Assembly (NCBI GenBank): GCA_002508495.1
Contig: DANA01000058.1
Coordinates: forward strand, 1 to 18,964
DNA: 18,964 nt
Source: Methanoregula sp. UBA276
GTDB lineage: Archaea; Halobacteriota; Methanomicrobia; Methanomicrobiales; Methanospirillaceae
Reading direction: 5' to 3'
Below the pieces are notes generated by a model. That model worked only from the letters and a program-made list of their open reading frames with translations. It had not been told where the DNA came from and searched no databases. Made by a program: the position numbers and the translations under genes. Shown here in pieces: positions 1 through 7,612 of this stretch (within the stretch, counting starts at the first letter, position 1; every line of letters begins with the position of its first letter).

Positions 1-558
1 CCGTCCATAACCGGCCTCTTCGAGCTCATCCATGGAGATACCCTTGTGGCCTCCCTCGTACTCCATGATGAACTGGCCCTTGTCGATCTCTTCCTTGTGG
101 ACCTTGTCCGGGTCGACACCGTACTTCTCCTTGATCATCCTGCGGGCAAGGACCGGGCTGACCGATCCACCACAGTTGACCCCGATCATGATGACGTTGT
201 CAAGGTTGATCTGCTTGCGCTTGGCAAGTTCGTAGAACGCCATCGCGTCACAGCCCTTGACGGTGACACCGATCTTCATGTTCGCAGCACCATCAAGGTA
301 CTTCTTGACGAGCTTGGGCAGGAGGAGGGTCCCGCAGTGGAGTGAACCTGCCGTGTTTGCAAGTTCTTTTGAGTCTTTCACCAGGACCGGTGTAGCATCA
401 TAGAGGTCGGCGCCCTTGGTGATGACCAGGACGGCATCGACGGCTTTTGAGTCAAGCGCGTGTTTCCAGAGCGCGGTTACTGCACCGCCGAGTTCTGCCT
501 TCTTCTTGATCTCTTCGTTCGTGGTCCATGCGTAGAGCATATCGCCTTTCTTTGCCAT
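1..558 (-). CDS. fdhB: Formate dehydrogenase beta subunit FdhB1 (partial, C-terminus beyond window edge)
   Basis: F420-reducing beta subunit of formate dehydrogenase: it passes electrons from the catalytic alpha subunit through FeS clusters and FAD to coenzyme F420. The first 186 codons are present; the gene runs off the left edge, so the C-terminal ferredoxin-like cysteine clusters are not visible. It starts MAKKGDMLYAWTT and carries the family segments LGGAVTALW, AGSLHCGTLLLPKL, VTVKGCDAMAFYELAKRKQ and IGVNCGGSVSPVLAR. It is about 85% identical by hand alignment (27 differences in 186) to the full-length FdhB at 13038-14291. Its ATG lies 2 nt after the fdhA1 stop, with the GGAGG of the fdhA1 3' end as ribosome binding site, so the two are translationally coupled. 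The same 2-nt spacing occurs in the second operon. Confidence 0.93.
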   Translation of the reverse strand, partial: MAKKGDMLYAWTTNEEIKKKAELGGAVTALWKHALDSKAVDAVLVITKGADLYDATPVLVKDSKELANTAGSLHCGTLLLPKLVKKYLDGAANMKIGVTVKGCDAMAFYELAKRKQINLDNVIMIGVNCGGSVSPVLARRMIKEKYGVDPDKVHKEEIDKGQFIMEYEGGHKGISMDELEEAGYGR

Positions 559-560
559 GA

Positions 561-2621
561 TCAGGCCTCCTTGATCTTCTCGATTTTCATAGCGCAGGCC
601 TTGAACTCAGGGATCTTCGCAACCGGGTCAAGCGCATTGTTGGTAAGGATGTTCGCTGCGCATTCCGCGAAGTGGAAGGGCAGGAATACCACGCCTTTCT
701 TGATGCCCGGGGTGATACGGGTGCCAATCGTGATCTCGCCACGACGGGTGATCGCCTTGACCATCTCCTTGTCCTTGATACCCAGTTCCTTTGCATCCTC
801 CGGGTTGACCTCGATCCAGCCCGTGGGTTCCTCGCGTTCGAGGTCCGGGGAACGGCGGGTCATGCTGCCGGTATGCCAGTGCCAGATGCAGCGCCCGGTG
901 GTCATGAGTAACGGGTAGTCCTTGTCGGGAACTTCTGCCGGTGGCTTGTACTCAATGGGAGTGAAGATGCCAAGACCGTCGGGGTGGGTGAACTTCTCCT
1001 TGTGCAGGATGGGGGTACCCGGGTGGTCGGCGGTCGGGCAGGGCCAGTGGAGTGCCTCGGGCTTCTCAAGGCGTGCATACGTCATGCCGCCATAAGAGGG
1101 GGTGACCTTGGTGATCTCGGTGAAGATCTCTTCTGCGCTCTTGTACGGGAACTGCTTCTCGAATCCCATGACCTTTGCAAGTTCGCAGAAGATCTGCCAG
1201 TCCGCCTTGGCCTCGCCGGGCGGCTCCTGGGCCTTGCGCCACTTCTGGACGCGGCGTTCGGTCGAAGTCTGGGTGCCGTTCTTCTCGGCAAAGCAGGCAG
1301 CGGGCAGCACGACATTTGCCAGTTGTGCAGTCTCGGTGAGGAAGATATCCTGTACGACCATGAACTCGGTGTTCCGTAAGCCCTTTTCCACGTGGTGGAG
1401 GTCCGGGTCGGAGATCATCGGGTTCTCGCCCATGATGTACACGCACTTGACCTTGCCGGGTTCATCGGCGAGGGTGTTGATCAGGGTGGTAACCGTCAGG
1501 CCGACCTTGCCTTCCGCAATCTGGCAGCCCCATGCATCTTCCATCTTCTTCTTCATCTCGGGAACAAGGACGGACTGGTACCCGGAGTACACGTTTGCGA
1601 GGGCTCCCATGTCGCAGGCACCCTGTACGTTGTTCTGGCCACGCAGTGCGCAGATGCCCGTGCCGGGCCTGCCGAGGTTGCCGGTCAGCATCTGGATGTT
1701 TGCAACCGACTTGACGTTATCGACACCGGTGGTGTGCTGGGTGATACCCATCGAGTAGAGGATTGCGGACTGGCCGGACGTGCCGAACCATTCTGCAGCC
1801 TTGATGATATCTTCCGCTGGAACGCCGGTGATCTTCGCCACGTTCTCGGGGCTGTACTCGGGCTTCATCACGACTTCTTTGACCTTCTCGAAGTCCTTGG
1901 TACGGTTCTTGATGAAGTCCTTGTTCTCCCATCCGTTCTTTAAGATCTGCTGCATGAAGCAGTTGAGCAGGGCTACATCGGTTCCCGAGTAGAACTGTAA
2001 GAAAAGGTCAGCCTGCTTCCCGGTGGGGGTGAGCCGCGGGTCTGCGTAGATGATCTTTGCACCGTTCATCTTCGCCTGCATGATGCGGCGGCCGATGAGC
2101 GGGTGCTGCTCGAAGGTATTTGTCCCGATAACAAGGAGACACTTCGATTCTGCAATGTCCGCAATCGACTGGGTCATGGCACCGGAGCCGAATGCACCGG
2201 CAAGACCGACGACCGTTGATGCATGGCAGAGCCGGGCGCAGTGGTCGATGTTGGGGGTCTTCATGACGGCCCGGGCAAACTTCTGCATCAGGTAATTCTC
2301 TTCATTGGAGACGCGGGCAGAAGCAAGGCAGGCGCTCTGCTCGCCCTGGTACTTCTTGAAGTTCTCGGCGATCAGCTTATATGCCTCGTCCCAGGACGCC
2401 TCGACAAACTTGCCGTCCTTTTTAATGAGCGGCTTTGTCAGGCGGTCCGGGTGGTTGATGAACTCCCAGGCATAGTTGCCCTTGGGGCAGAGTTTCCCTT
2501 CATTGACCGGATTGCGCTGCCAGGGTTGGACGCCGACGACCTTGCCATCAACAACAGCAAGGTTGAAGCCGCACCCTGTCCCGCAATACGGGCAGGTTGT
2601 TGGTACGTATTTGAAATCCAT
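561..2621 (-). CDS. fdhA: Formate dehydrogenase alpha (catalytic) subunit FdhA1, Mo/W-bisPGD enzyme
   Basis: Oxidises formate to CO2 at a molybdenum or tungsten bis-pyranopterin site; with FdhB it reduces F420 or feeds electrons to heterodisulfide reductase in methanogens. The 686-residue length is normal. The N-terminal [4Fe-4S] motif is C10-x2-C13-x3-C17 with C45 in KLCPKG. The active-site ligand is C132 followed by H133 (DHCARLCHAS), so this is a cysteine, not a selenocysteine, enzyme. The pterin-binding region includes GQNNVQGACDMGA, and the C-terminal molybdopterin-dinucleotide domain follows from about residue 560. The ATG at 2621 has GAGGTG about 6 nt upstream. It is clearly a diverged paralogue of FdhA2 (about half identical in the N-terminal region). 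The active-site flank is CHASTVVGL here and CHGPSVAGL in FdhA2. Confidence 0.96.
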   Translation of the reverse strand: MDFKYVPTTCPYCGTGCGFNLAVVDGKVVGVQPWQRNPVNEGKLCPKGNYAWEFINHPDRLTKPLIKKDGKFVEASWDEAYKLIAENFKKYQGEQSACLASARVSNEENYLMQKFARAVMKTPNIDHCARLCHASTVVGLAGAFGSGAMTQSIADIAESKCLLVIGTNTFEQHPLIGRRIMQAKMNGAKIIYADPRLTPTGKQADLFLQFYSGTDVALLNCFMQQILKNGWENKDFIKNRTKDFEKVKEVVMKPEYSPENVAKITGVPAEDIIKAAEWFGTSGQSAILYSMGITQHTTGVDNVKSVANIQMLTGNLGRPGTGICALRGQNNVQGACDMGALANVYSGYQSVLVPEMKKKMEDAWGCQIAEGKVGLTVTTLINTLADEPGKVKCVYIMGENPMISDPDLHHVEKGLRNTEFMVVQDIFLTETAQLANVVLPAACFAEKNGTQTSTERRVQKWRKAQEPPGEAKADWQIFCELAKVMGFEKQFPYKSAEEIFTEITKVTPSYGGMTYARLEKPEALHWPCPTADHPGTPILHKEKFTHPDGLGIFTPIEYKPPAEVPDKDYPLLMTTGRCIWHWHTGSMTRRSPDLEREEPTGWIEVNPEDAKELGIKDKEMVKAITRRGEITIGTRITPGIKKGVVFLPFHFAECAANILTNNALDPVAKIPEFKACAMKIEKIKEA

Positions 2622-2713
2622 GTATCACACCTCGTGACAATATCAGGTCTGACAGAGCGTTATTTAAGTGTGCTGAAATTTTTGCGAAAAATGGGGAATA
2701 TTTGTGGGTATCG

Positions 2714-2740
2714 ATTGATCTCAGTGATATTCTCTATAAA
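2714..2740 (-). promoter_or_regulatory. Putative fdhA1 promoter with shared 12-base element
   Basis: Read on the minus strand, TTTATAGA (2740 to 2733) is a TATA-like box. It is followed by ACTGAGATCAAT (2725 to 2714), which starts 15 bases after the box. The same 12 bases occur 16 bases after the TATA box of fdhA2. Transcription would begin near the end of this element, giving a leader of roughly 90 nt. The element position fits an operator or initiator-region site. A second TATA-like string, CTTAAATAA at about 2667-2659, is an alternative. Confidence 0.5.
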
Positions 2741-2827
2741 CAGCAAAGAATTATAGGATTTTAAAAATTAACCACTATTATTTAACGTGCTGGTGACAGC
2801 ACATGTTTCCGCGCATGGGACCGCGCA

Positions 2828-3058
2828 ATGGTGCATGAGAGCCGGGGACTTGTGAGGCAGTTACGGTACGGGGTCCGGACGGACTCGTACGTTGTGACCA
2901 GGGTAATTGCCCTCCTCACTCTATTCTTCTCAATGACGGTTGCGTTCATCGCCGGAATGACGCTGGTATACCTGTGCCCCGCATCGGAAAACTGGCTGAA
3001 TATGGTGGAAATTTGGTATGGGCAGGAGCCTAAGATGCCTTTTTCCCTGGGTGGATAG
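2828..3058 (+). CDS. Possible small single-span membrane protein, 76 aa
   Basis: Unrecognised. The frame encodes a basic N-terminus of about 25 residues, one strongly hydrophobic stretch (about residues 26-50, including VIALLTLFFSMTVAFIAGM) and a short C-terminal tail. Codon third positions are fairly GC-rich, as in the neighbouring genes. It is alone on the plus strand between two minus-strand operons. The start is uncertain: no good ribosome binding site precedes 2828. A GGTGA at 2792 instead sits ahead of an ATG at 2803, whose frame ends after 11 codons. It could be a real small gene or a chance open frame. Confidence 0.35.
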   Translation: MVHESRGLVRQLRYGVRTDSYVVTRVIALLTLFFSMTVAFIAGMTLVYLCPASENWLNMVEIWYGQEPKMPFSLGG

Positions 3059-3191
3059 CACAAAATGCATTGCCGCGCCAGTTGTCGATATTGTACAGGA
3101 GAAAACCCAAAGCGGCGGTTTTTATGCGTGCACTTGGAACAATGCATGCCGTGCAGGAATGTTATCTGTACCCATTTCCCTTGTGCATGGT

Positions 3192-4268
3192 CTATACGGG
3201 CGTCGGTTTATGGATCAGGTGGACTGAAGTTGCCTTGAATGATATACCCACAGTTACTCCAATATCGAGGTCCAGTTCTTCGGCAGATTTGCTGGTGACC
3301 AGTGCAGTTATCTCAACGCCGATATTGACCGTAATGGTCGCAAGTGATCCCGAAACACTTTTCCGGATAATGGGGCCAGAGAACAGGTTTCGCGCACTGG
3401 TCTCTTTCCCGTCGGTTTTGAACACCGTAATGTTATCGGCACGGATACACAGCGCGACACGGGCGCCTCGTTTTGCACCCGCCACCACGGCCACCTCCCG
3501 CATTCCCCCAATATCCACCAGGCAGACCCCCCCGTCGCAGGACGTGACCGTGCCATTCAGGATATTCTCATACCCGATAAACCGGGCTACCTGCTCGCCA
3601 TGTGGCGAAGAGAATATTGTCCCGACCCGGTCTTCCTGGACCAGGCGGCCGTCAATGATCATCGCCATTCGGGTCCCGAGGCTGACGGCGTCGCGCCGGT
3701 CATGGGTGACATGGACGATCGTCAGGCCCTGGTCACGGTGAATGGTGCGGAGCTCGTCGATGAACTGCTCACGGGTGACAGGGTCGAGCGCAGAGAGCGG
3801 TTCGTCAAGGAGGAGGAGTTCGGGTTCGATGGCAAGCGCCCGCGCGATTGCCACGCGCTGCTGTTCGCCTCCGGAGAGTGTGAGGGGTGCCCGCGATGCG
3901 ATGTGCTCAATCCCGAACTGGCGCATCAGCTGCCGGACCCGGCTGGTGATCTCGTGATCCGGCAGGTGGCGCATGCGCATACCGAACGCAATGTTCTTTT
4001 GCACGTTCATGTGCGGGAAGAGGGAGTAGTCCTGGTATACGAGTCCTATCCGGCGTTTTTCGGGGGGGATGCCACGCACATCCACCCCGTTGTACAGGAT
4101 ACGGCCGTCATCCGGCACAAGAAGCCCGGCTATTGCTTCAAGGACGATGGTCTTTCCGGCACCGGACGGGCCCATGATGCAGTAATAGTCCTCCTTTTTA
4201 ATGGAGAGGGAGACTTCATCGAGGAGGAAGTCGCCAAGCGCGATGGAAACACGGTCAAACTCTATCAT
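3192..4268 (-). CDS. wtpC: Tungstate/molybdate ABC transporter ATP-binding protein WtpC
   Basis: ATPase that drives import of tungstate/molybdate with WtpB and WtpA. The 358 residues show, in order, Walker A GPSGAGKT (33-40), Q-loop Q79 (VYQD), signature LSGGEQQ (131-137), Walker B LLLLDE (151-156) and switch H189 (VTHD). A C-terminal extension of about 120 residues resembles the TOBE/MOP oxyanion-binding domain of ModC-type ATPases (NLFSGPIIRKSVSGSLATI, then VTSKSAEELDL). That domain is known in the family to bind molybdate or tungstate and inhibit transport; here this is inferred. The start ATG lies inside the end of wtpB (14-nt overlap) and is preceded by GGGAGGT within wtpB codons, so translation is coupled. 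Confidence 0.92.
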   Translation of the reverse strand: MIEFDRVSIALGDFLLDEVSLSIKKEDYYCIMGPSGAGKTIVLEAIAGLLVPDDGRILYNGVDVRGIPPEKRRIGLVYQDYSLFPHMNVQKNIAFGMRMRHLPDHEITSRVRQLMRQFGIEHIASRAPLTLSGGEQQRVAIARALAIEPELLLLDEPLSALDPVTREQFIDELRTIHRDQGLTIVHVTHDRRDAVSLGTRMAMIIDGRLVQEDRVGTIFSSPHGEQVARFIGYENILNGTVTSCDGGVCLVDIGGMREVAVVAGAKRGARVALCIRADNITVFKTDGKETSARNLFSGPIIRKSVSGSLATITVNIGVEITALVTSKSAEELDLDIGVTVGISFKATSVHLIHKPTPV

Positions 4269-5100
4269 CGTACCTCCCGAGATACCGGGTCACTGACCGG
4301 AGGGCGAGGAAGACGACAAAGCAGGCAACGATCATCACGAACGCGACGGCGCTGCTCTCTTTGATACCGCCGGTCGTGAACCGGTAAAAGATGAGCGTGG
4401 AGATGACCATGGGATAGTACGCGATCATGATCACTGCTGCAAACTCGGAAATAGCACGCCCCCATGCGAGGATACACCCGTTGAAGATATGCCGCACGGA
4501 ACTTGGCAGGACAATGAATATGAACGCCTGGAAGCGGGTGGCCCCAAGGGTCCGGGCAACATTTTCGTAATGCACCGGGACTTTCTGGAACCCCTCGCGC
4601 ACAGAATTGATATAGAAGGGCATGGCCACAAAGAGCATGGCGACGACGATTCCGGGGAATGCGTCCTCAAAGACAATTCCCATCCCCTTCAATGGTGCCC
4701 CGATAAGTCCCCGCTGCATGAAGAGGATATAGACCATGAGCCCGGCAACGGTGTGGGGGAGGACGAGCGGGAGGTCGATCAGACTCTCGACAACCTGGTT
4801 GAGGCGCGACTCTGTCCGCGCAAGGACATACGAGAGGGGTGTGCCGAAAACCAGAAGGATGATGACCGCAAGGAGGCCCGCACCGAAGGTAAGGAGGATG
4901 CAGTCAACGACCTGTTTCTGGGTAGCAACCGTAATCAGGTACGGGATATCTGCAAGCTGCCCGAGGGTGATATTGATGAGGGCAAGGAGGGGGAGGAGCA
5001 CCAGCATCCCGCCGATGATGGCAAAGCTAATCAGGCACCAGTCGGGTCGGCCGGTATTTCCGGTGATCTCCAGCCAGCGGCGTTTCCCCGTACCTGCCAT
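4255..5100 (-). CDS. wtpB: Tungstate/molybdate ABC transporter permease WtpB
   Basis: Inner-membrane permease of the WtpABC importer. The 281-residue protein has about six hydrophobic spans (roughly 22-42, 65-95, 107-128, 149-165, 215-238 and 252-271). Between the fourth and fifth spans is the cytoplasmic EAA loop that contacts the ATPase (ARTLGATRFQAFIFIVLP, then the conserved ILAWGRAISEF segment). This is the ModB/WtpB pattern. The start ATG at 5100 has AGGAG about 5 nt upstream. The gene follows wtpA after 73 nt and overlaps wtpC by 14 nt. Assignment to tungstate/molybdate rather than sulfate rests mainly on the WtpA type next door. Confidence 0.92.
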   Translation of the reverse strand: MAGTGKRRWLEITGNTGRPDWCLISFAIIGGMLVLLPLLALINITLGQLADIPYLITVATQKQVVDCILLTFGAGLLAVIILLVFGTPLSYVLARTESRLNQVVESLIDLPLVLPHTVAGLMVYILFMQRGLIGAPLKGMGIVFEDAFPGIVVAMLFVAMPFYINSVREGFQKVPVHYENVARTLGATRFQAFIFIVLPSSVRHIFNGCILAWGRAISEFAAVIMIAYYPMVISTLIFYRFTTGGIKESSAVAFVMIVACFVVFLALRSVTRYLGRYDDRV

Positions 5101-5159
5101 AGTTTCTCCTGTCCGAATTGTATCAGTGTTCTTGTAATCCTTTTGGTGGGAATGAATGG

Positions 5160-5165
5160 AAAAAA
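5160..5165 (-). terminator. T6 tract between wtpA and wtpB
   Basis: On the minus strand a run of six T follows the wtpA stop by 8 nt, in the 73-nt gap before wtpB. Oligo-T tracts end transcription in archaea, so this could cause partial termination and raise the ratio of binding protein to membrane components. No hairpin is evident. Weak evidence. Confidence 0.25.
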
Positions 5166-5173
5166 GGTGAATG

Positions 5174-6271
5174 TTAAGCCTGCTTGTTCACCATGGAATC
5201 AAGTGATGCAGGGACCGCGCCGAAAGCGTCGGCCGGGACGATTGGCGGCTGGCCGTCAGCGGTCAGGATTGCCTGTCCTTCAGGACCGATGAGCATCTCG
5301 ACGAATGCAAGCCCCATGTCCGGGTGCTCGGCGATCTTGGGAACCGTGACCCCATAGACAATCGGGGAACCGACATAGTTGGTTGTCCCGTCGCCTTTCA
5401 CTGCTTTGGTCTGGACGGTCTTGTAGTTGTCAGCGTACTTCACTGCCGACAGGTCGATCTCCTCGGGAAGCTCGACAAACTTCAGGTTGTTCTGGACTGC
5501 CACGGAGTGGTACTCCCATGCATAATCGATGCCACCGGCCTGGACCATCTGGACGAGTTCTACGCTCTTAGGCCGGATTGTCAGCTTTGTTCCGTCCGGC
5601 GAGGGGTTGGTAGCGTCGAGGGTCCAGACATTTCCCGCTTTTGTGGCAGTGATCTTGCTGTGGTCTTCGACCAGGGTCTTGAAGATGGTGTCATCGCCAT
5701 ACTTGCCTTCTGCAAGCTTGATGACCATCGGTGTGCGGTACCCGCAGGGGTCTGCATTCGGATCGCTGAATGCCCACCGGACATCGTCCTTTGCAAGGAT
5801 CTTGTACCAGTTGTCGGAATTGATCTCTCCGGCATATTTGCTGGTGTCCACGTACGTGAGTACCATCGAGTTCTTTGCAAAGGTCAGGTACCAGTCTGCG
5901 TCATCGGGCACCATGTACTGGGGGATGAGCGCGTAATCGGCAGAGGCAACGACATCGGCCGGTTTATTGTTCTCGGTCACTTTCTTGATGCAGTCAACGC
6001 TTCCTGCTGGTTCGAGCAGGACTTCTGTGTTTGGGTATTTGTCCTCGAACTTTGCCTTGATCTTCTCAAACGGCCCGGTCAGGCTGCCGGCAAGGAAGAC
6101 CTTGACCTGGATCTTCTCCGCAGGGGTGGCTGCTGCTGTCGCAGCCTGGGTTGCTGCAGGGGTTGTCGTGGTCGTTGCCGATGGCTGGCCCGTGCATCCC
6201 GCAAAACATGCGGTCAGGAAGAGCAGCACAAAAATTATGGAAATGAATCCCACATGCACACGTTTCGTCAT
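5174..6271 (-). CDS. wtpA: Tungstate/molybdate-binding lipoprotein WtpA
   Basis: Extracellular oxyanion-binding protein that delivers tungstate or molybdate to WtpBC. The 365-residue precursor starts with a basic, hydrophobic signal (1-25) ending in the lipobox FAGC with C26. A Thr/Ala-rich linker (about 31-52) leads to the mature domain. Family segments are AGSLTGPFEKI (61-71), EPAGSVDC (87-94), DVVASADYALIPQ, FSDPNADPCGYRT (168-180) and DYAWEYHSVAVQ (249-260). From memory, archaeal ModA/WtpA proteins hold the metal octahedrally with an Asp and a Glu from segments like the last two, so E253 and D170 or D174 are candidates. Sequence alone does not separate tungstate from molybdate preference. 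Confidence 0.93.
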   Translation of the reverse strand: MTKRVHVGFISIIFVLLFLTACFAGCTGQPSATTTTTPAATQAATAAATPAEKIQVKVFLAGSLTGPFEKIKAKFEDKYPNTEVLLEPAGSVDCIKKVTENNKPADVVASADYALIPQYMVPDDADWYLTFAKNSMVLTYVDTSKYAGEINSDNWYKILAKDDVRWAFSDPNADPCGYRTPMVIKLAEGKYGDDTIFKTLVEDHSKITATKAGNVWTLDATNPSPDGTKLTIRPKSVELVQMVQAGGIDYAWEYHSVAVQNNLKFVELPEEIDLSAVKYADNYKTVQTKAVKGDGTTNYVGSPIVYGVTVPKIAEHPDMGLAFVEMLIGPEGQAILTADGQPPIVPADAFGAVPASLDSMVNKQA

Positions 6272-6324
6272 AATTTACCGGCATGAAGGTTAGTAGGATC
6301 ACTATTCAATGTTTCTTTTTGGGA

Positions 6325-6360
6325 TTTGTTAACAATGTTTAAAAACAATTGATAACCAAA
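6325..6360 (-). promoter_or_regulatory. Imperfect dyad flanking the putative wtpA TATA box
   Basis: Plus-strand arms are TTTGTTAACAAT (6325-6336) and ATTGATAACCAAA (6348-6360). The reverse complement of the second, TTTGGTTATCAAT, matches the first apart from one inserted base and one mismatch. The 11-base spacer reads TGTTTTTAAAC on the minus strand and holds the best TATA-like string ahead of wtpA. Transcription from it would start about 45 nt before the wtpA ATG. A protein on the dyad would block TBP, as expected for a metal-responsive repressor. The left arm contains a perfect 10-base palindrome, TTGTTAACAA. Confidence 0.5.
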
Positions 6361-6425
6361 TGGTTTGAAGCGAATAAAATTAATTCTCGCTGCAAGTTAA
6401 CTATCATAAAAAACGGATGCCGAAA

Positions 6426-6764
6426 TCAGCATCTCTTTAAAAGGTCGGCAAAGATCGCGCCTCCCAGGATCTCGCCAGCCTCTTTCTCGTATTTTTCCCG
6501 CATCAGTTCGATCATCTTCCGGCTGCCTTTTGCGGTTGTCAGGATTCCCACCCGCTCGGCACGGGTAACAAGTTCCTCCTGCTCCATCATCGCAAAATAT
6601 GGGAGGACATAATAATGCGGGACATCGAGGAACTCGGCAAGCCGGCGCGTTGTCGGGAATTTTACCCGGATGGTGTTGTCAGCAAATGCGACGGTGATCG
6701 ACCGTTCCAGCAGCTGGATACGGATAGCAGCATCGAACAGGACATCAATCGAAAGGGCAGCCAT
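6426..6764 (-). CDS. Small winged-helix-like protein A (112 aa), tandem paralogue
   Basis: Unrecognised at family level. It is clearly homologous over its full length to the next protein upstream (6913-7257). Shared segments include LFDA, LLERSI, FPTTRR-AEFL, PHY-VL, AERxGI and KGSRKMIELM. The core, a helix pair around TTRRLAEFLDVPHYYVLP followed by an LVTRAERVGILTTAKG strand-turn-strand and a final helix, looks like a helix-turn-helix with a wing; this is a visual judgement. It lies 154 bases upstream of wtpA on the same strand, so a role as Mo/W-responsive regulator is a reasonable guess but unproven. No strong ribosome binding site precedes the ATG. Confidence 0.8.
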   Translation of the reverse strand: MAALSIDVLFDAAIRIQLLERSITVAFADNTIRVKFPTTRRLAEFLDVPHYYVLPYFAMMEQEELVTRAERVGILTTAKGSRKMIELMREKYEKEAGEILGGAIFADLLKRC

Positions 6765-6912
6765 GGTATCTTGTAAACGAATAGCACTGGCAGCCTAATA
6801 GTCGTTGCCAATCGTGTGTCCCCGTGCTGTACGGGAATGTTTCGTCACCGGCAATCCGGCACAAAAACGATCTTTCGCCATAGCATGGGCAGGGAAACGT
6901 CCCGCAGCCGGT

Positions 6913-7257
6913 TCAGGCTGTTATTTTCCCAAGCTCGTCTAAGATTGCCGTACCGAGCACCGCTTCGGATTCCAGACGGTACCGGTCCTGCATCAGTTCG
7001 ATCATCTTCCGGCTGCCCTTGTGTGTGGTGACGATCCCTGCCCGCTCGGCTTTCGTCACCATTCCCTCCACCTCCATCTGGGCACAGGATCGCAGAACAA
7101 GGTAATGGGGGGTAGCGAGAAATTCCGCGATCCGCCGGGTTGTCGGGAACCGGATCCTGAGGTTTGAACCGTTATCAAAGGTCACGACAATAGATCGTTC
7201 CAGCAACAGGATGCGGAGGGTAGCATCGAAGAGTTCTTCAGATGAATGGTCTGCCAT
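6913..7257 (-). CDS. Small winged-helix-like protein B (114 aa), tandem paralogue
   Basis: Full-length paralogue of the protein at 6426-6764 and not otherwise recognised. The central block (FPTTRRIAEFLATPHYLVL, then MVTKAERAGIVTTHKGSRKM) is almost the same, whereas the N-terminal strand region and C-terminal tail differ. The layout suggests an N-terminal beta-rich or sensing part (LERSIVVTFDNGSNLRIR) and a C-terminal winged-helix-like part. It has no cysteine or histidine cluster suggesting bound metal. It lies 148 bases upstream of copy A and 84 bases downstream of the 67-residue gene on the same strand, so the three might be read together toward wtpA. GGCGAT about 7 nt before the ATG is a weak ribosome binding site. 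Confidence 0.8.
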   Translation of the reverse strand: MADHSSEELFDATLRILLLERSIVVTFDNGSNLRIRFPTTRRIAEFLATPHYLVLRSCAQMEVEGMVTKAERAGIVTTHKGSRKMIELMQDRYRLESEAVLGTAILDELGKITA

Positions 7258-7341
7258 CAGCGTATCGCCGCCCCTGTTTTCTTTTGCATCCCCTGCGCAA
7301 CCGGCCCGCTCCGAGCTAAAAAGGAATTGACGGGATAAAGA

Positions 7342-7545
7342 TCAGTGTTTCTTCTTGTGCTCATCGGCGACAGGCTTCATGAACACGACTTCTGCACCGA
7401 CCTCTTTTGCGATCTGCTCGATCTCAAACTTCCGGAAGTGTGTTGCCTGGATCTGAACTTCGCCTCCGGTCACCGCGATGATGCGGTACTTGGGCGATTC
7501 AACACCCTCACCGACTTTCTGGCGCTCGCGCACGTAAATCTTCAT
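7342..7545 (-). CDS. Conserved-looking small protein, 67 aa, unknown function
   Basis: Not recognised. It is a compact, charged protein with an alternating beta/alpha pattern: MKIYVRERQKVGEG, then YRIIAVTGGEVQIQATHFRK, then a helix FEIEQIAKEVGAEVVFM and a Lys/His-rich tail ending HKKKH. It has no membrane span and no cysteine. The ATG at 7545 has GGAG about 8 nt upstream and a TATA-like GATATATC about 70 bases upstream, which supports expression. It is divergent from the MosA/B-like gene and upstream of the two winged-helix-like genes, so a part in Mo/W handling or its control is possible from context only. Confidence 0.72.
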   Translation of the reverse strand: MKIYVRERQKVGEGVESPKYRIIAVTGGEVQIQATHFRKFEIEQIAKEVGAEVVFMKPVADEHKKKH

Positions 7546-7612
7546 GGTTCTTGCTCCACGCTGCAGGGAGATCTGCGCCTCGTGTTTCCGGAGCGCAGCC
7601 GCTTACAGCTCT

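Larger units (their letters stand above)
2622..3191. other. Spacer between fdhAB1 and the wtp operon
   Basis: About 570 bases. The fdhA1 side (2622-2785) is AT-rich and holds the fdhA1 promoter and TATA-like strings for both directions, such as TTTTAAAAATTAACC near 2757-2771. The middle holds the possible small membrane-protein gene at 2828-3058. A minus-strand reading frame at 2782-3147 has no family signature and an implausible composition, so I treat it as a shadow. In 3059-3191 I see no convincing gene and no clear terminator for wtpC. Confidence 0.5.

Noticed and set aside
2782..3147. 121-codon minus-strand frame in the fdhA1-wtpC spacer
   Set aside because: Basic, Cys/Arg-scattered composition without domain pattern; it mirrors the hydrophobic plus-strand frame and looks like its shadow.
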